A stretch of DNA of 14,882 bases from DAIRVC01 sp036803025 (GTDB lineage: Bacteria > Chloroflexota > Anaerolineae > Anaerolineales > E44-bin32). Below, piece by piece: positions 14,579 to 14,882 of the stretch. Within the stretch, counting starts at the first letter, position 1, and each line of letters begins with the position of its first letter. The DNA is taken from positions 1 through 14,882 of the forward strand of contig DAIRVC010000054.1 in NCBI GenBank assembly GCA_036803025.1. Direction: 5' to 3'. The notes beneath the pieces were generated by a model. The model worked only from the letters and a program-made list of their open reading frames with translations. It had not been told where the DNA came from and made no database searches. Position numbers and translations under genes: made by a program.

Positions 14579-14640
14579 CGCGTCACTGGAGTCTTTAAGC
14601 GAGACGTAGGGAGATCGGCGGGGGACGCGCCAGTGACGCG
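14579..14640. promoter_or_regulatory. 11-bp inverted repeat next to the -35 box, probable operator
   Basis: CGCGTCACTGG (14579-14589) and CCAGTGACGCG (14630-14640) are perfect inverted copies separated by 40 bases, with arm centres 51 bp apart (about five DNA turns). The nearer arm ends 2 bases from the -35 box at 14571-14576. This layout suits a regulator bound at two sites on one DNA face, as activator or looping repressor. No regulator gene is in the window. Confidence 0.5.
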
Positions 14641-14747
14641 CTTCGGACGAGTGCGGCGGGTTGCTACAGACGTCACAAGAGCGTTGATCGGGCGTTCGAC
14701 GGCCTGTGCCCGACTCCTTTGGCGTCGCGACTCATCGGAATAATGAT

Positions 14748-14773
14748 GAAGGCCCGCCAGGTGGCGGGCCTTC
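14748..14773 (-). terminator. Intrinsic terminator of the gene entering from the right
   Basis: An 11-bp perfect stem (GAAGGCCCGCC with GGCGGGCCTTC) closes a 4-base loop. On the minus strand it is followed by a T-rich stretch (ATCATTATT), as an intrinsic terminator should be. It begins 29 bases after the stop codon at 14803-14805. The rest of the gap 14356-14802 holds the promoter, operator-like repeat and leader described separately; I see no gene in it. Confidence 0.75.
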
Positions 14774-14802
14774 CGATTGCGCTCGTGGAACCGGGAGTTC
14801 GA

Positions 14803-14882
14803 CTAGGGCGTGATCCCGAAGGTCGCCAACCAGTCCAGGTCATCGGCCCGGTCTACTCTGTAGACACCGCCCGTGCCGGCGC
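14803..14882 (-). CDS. C-terminal fragment of an unidentified protein
   Basis: The minus strand is open from the right edge to a TAG at 14803-14805, giving 25 residues that end in DDLDWLATFGITP. The fragment is too short to assign. A terminator with a T-rich tail lies just downstream, which supports a real gene end here. The rest of the gene is outside the window. Confidence 0.5.
   Translation of the reverse strand, partial: AGTGGVYRVDRADDLDWLATFGITP

Noticed and set aside
13891..14598. A 235-codon plus-strand open frame spanning the start and promoter of the gluzincin-like gene.
   Set aside because: It is antisense to the signal-peptide region, Arg-rich, and has no sign of real protein structure.

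Overview
The window is about two-thirds GC and densely coded on both strands. It most resembles a member of the Chloroflexota (Anaerolineae-like). This is inferred from lipoproteins and exported proteins with Thr/Pro-rich linkers just after the signal peptide, a DUF4173 membrane protein, a DUF6125 protein, and a C-terminal membrane anchor on an exported enzyme. No marker gene fixes the taxonomy. There is no rRNA, tRNA, CRISPR array, transposase or phage gene.

Left part (1-5925, plus strand). The tail of an EamA/DMT permease is followed by an MFS_3-type exporter (211-1422) and a beta-propeller-like lipoprotein (1461-2333). A promoter with almost no leader at about 2352-2360 then opens a very tight run: two tandem paralogous MFS_1-like/HcaT-like transporters (2371-3600 and 3603-4826), a cysteine-rich DUF6125 protein (4829-5353) and a small class I SAM methyltransferase (5365-5925). 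The gaps are 2, 2 and 11 bases, so this is probably one operon. Paired carriers with a methyltransferase and a putative metal-binding protein suggest a small-molecule transport/modification unit of unknown substrate.

Middle (5926-8585). Between the convergent methyltransferase and uppS lies a repeat-like element made of nested and tandem inverted repeats, followed by a copy of a widespread dispersed repeat. That repeat runs into the end of uppS and supplies its stop codon. On the minus strand a DUF4173 membrane protein (8416 to 6788) overlaps a divergent cis-prenyltransferase (6803 to 6075) by 16 bases. This uppS product has Val where the E. coli enzyme has a magnesium-binding Glu.

Right part (8586-14882). 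Two large exported zinc metallopeptidases are encoded on the minus strand: a membrane-anchored metzincin of 987 residues and a secreted gluzincin-like enzyme of 661 residues. Between them, on the plus strand, is a 161-residue lipoprotein with a compact conserved domain. Strong GC-rich hairpins mark the transcript ends. A good sigma-70-type promoter precedes the gluzincin gene, and an 11-bp inverted repeat with one arm next to its -35 box looks like an operator. The last 80 bases hold the tail of another minus-strand gene with its own terminator.

The most unusual items are the tandem-transporter/DUF6125/methyltransferase operon, the repeat that ends uppS, the Glu-to-Val change in UppS, a beta-rich module set into the metzincin, and the operator-like repeat.
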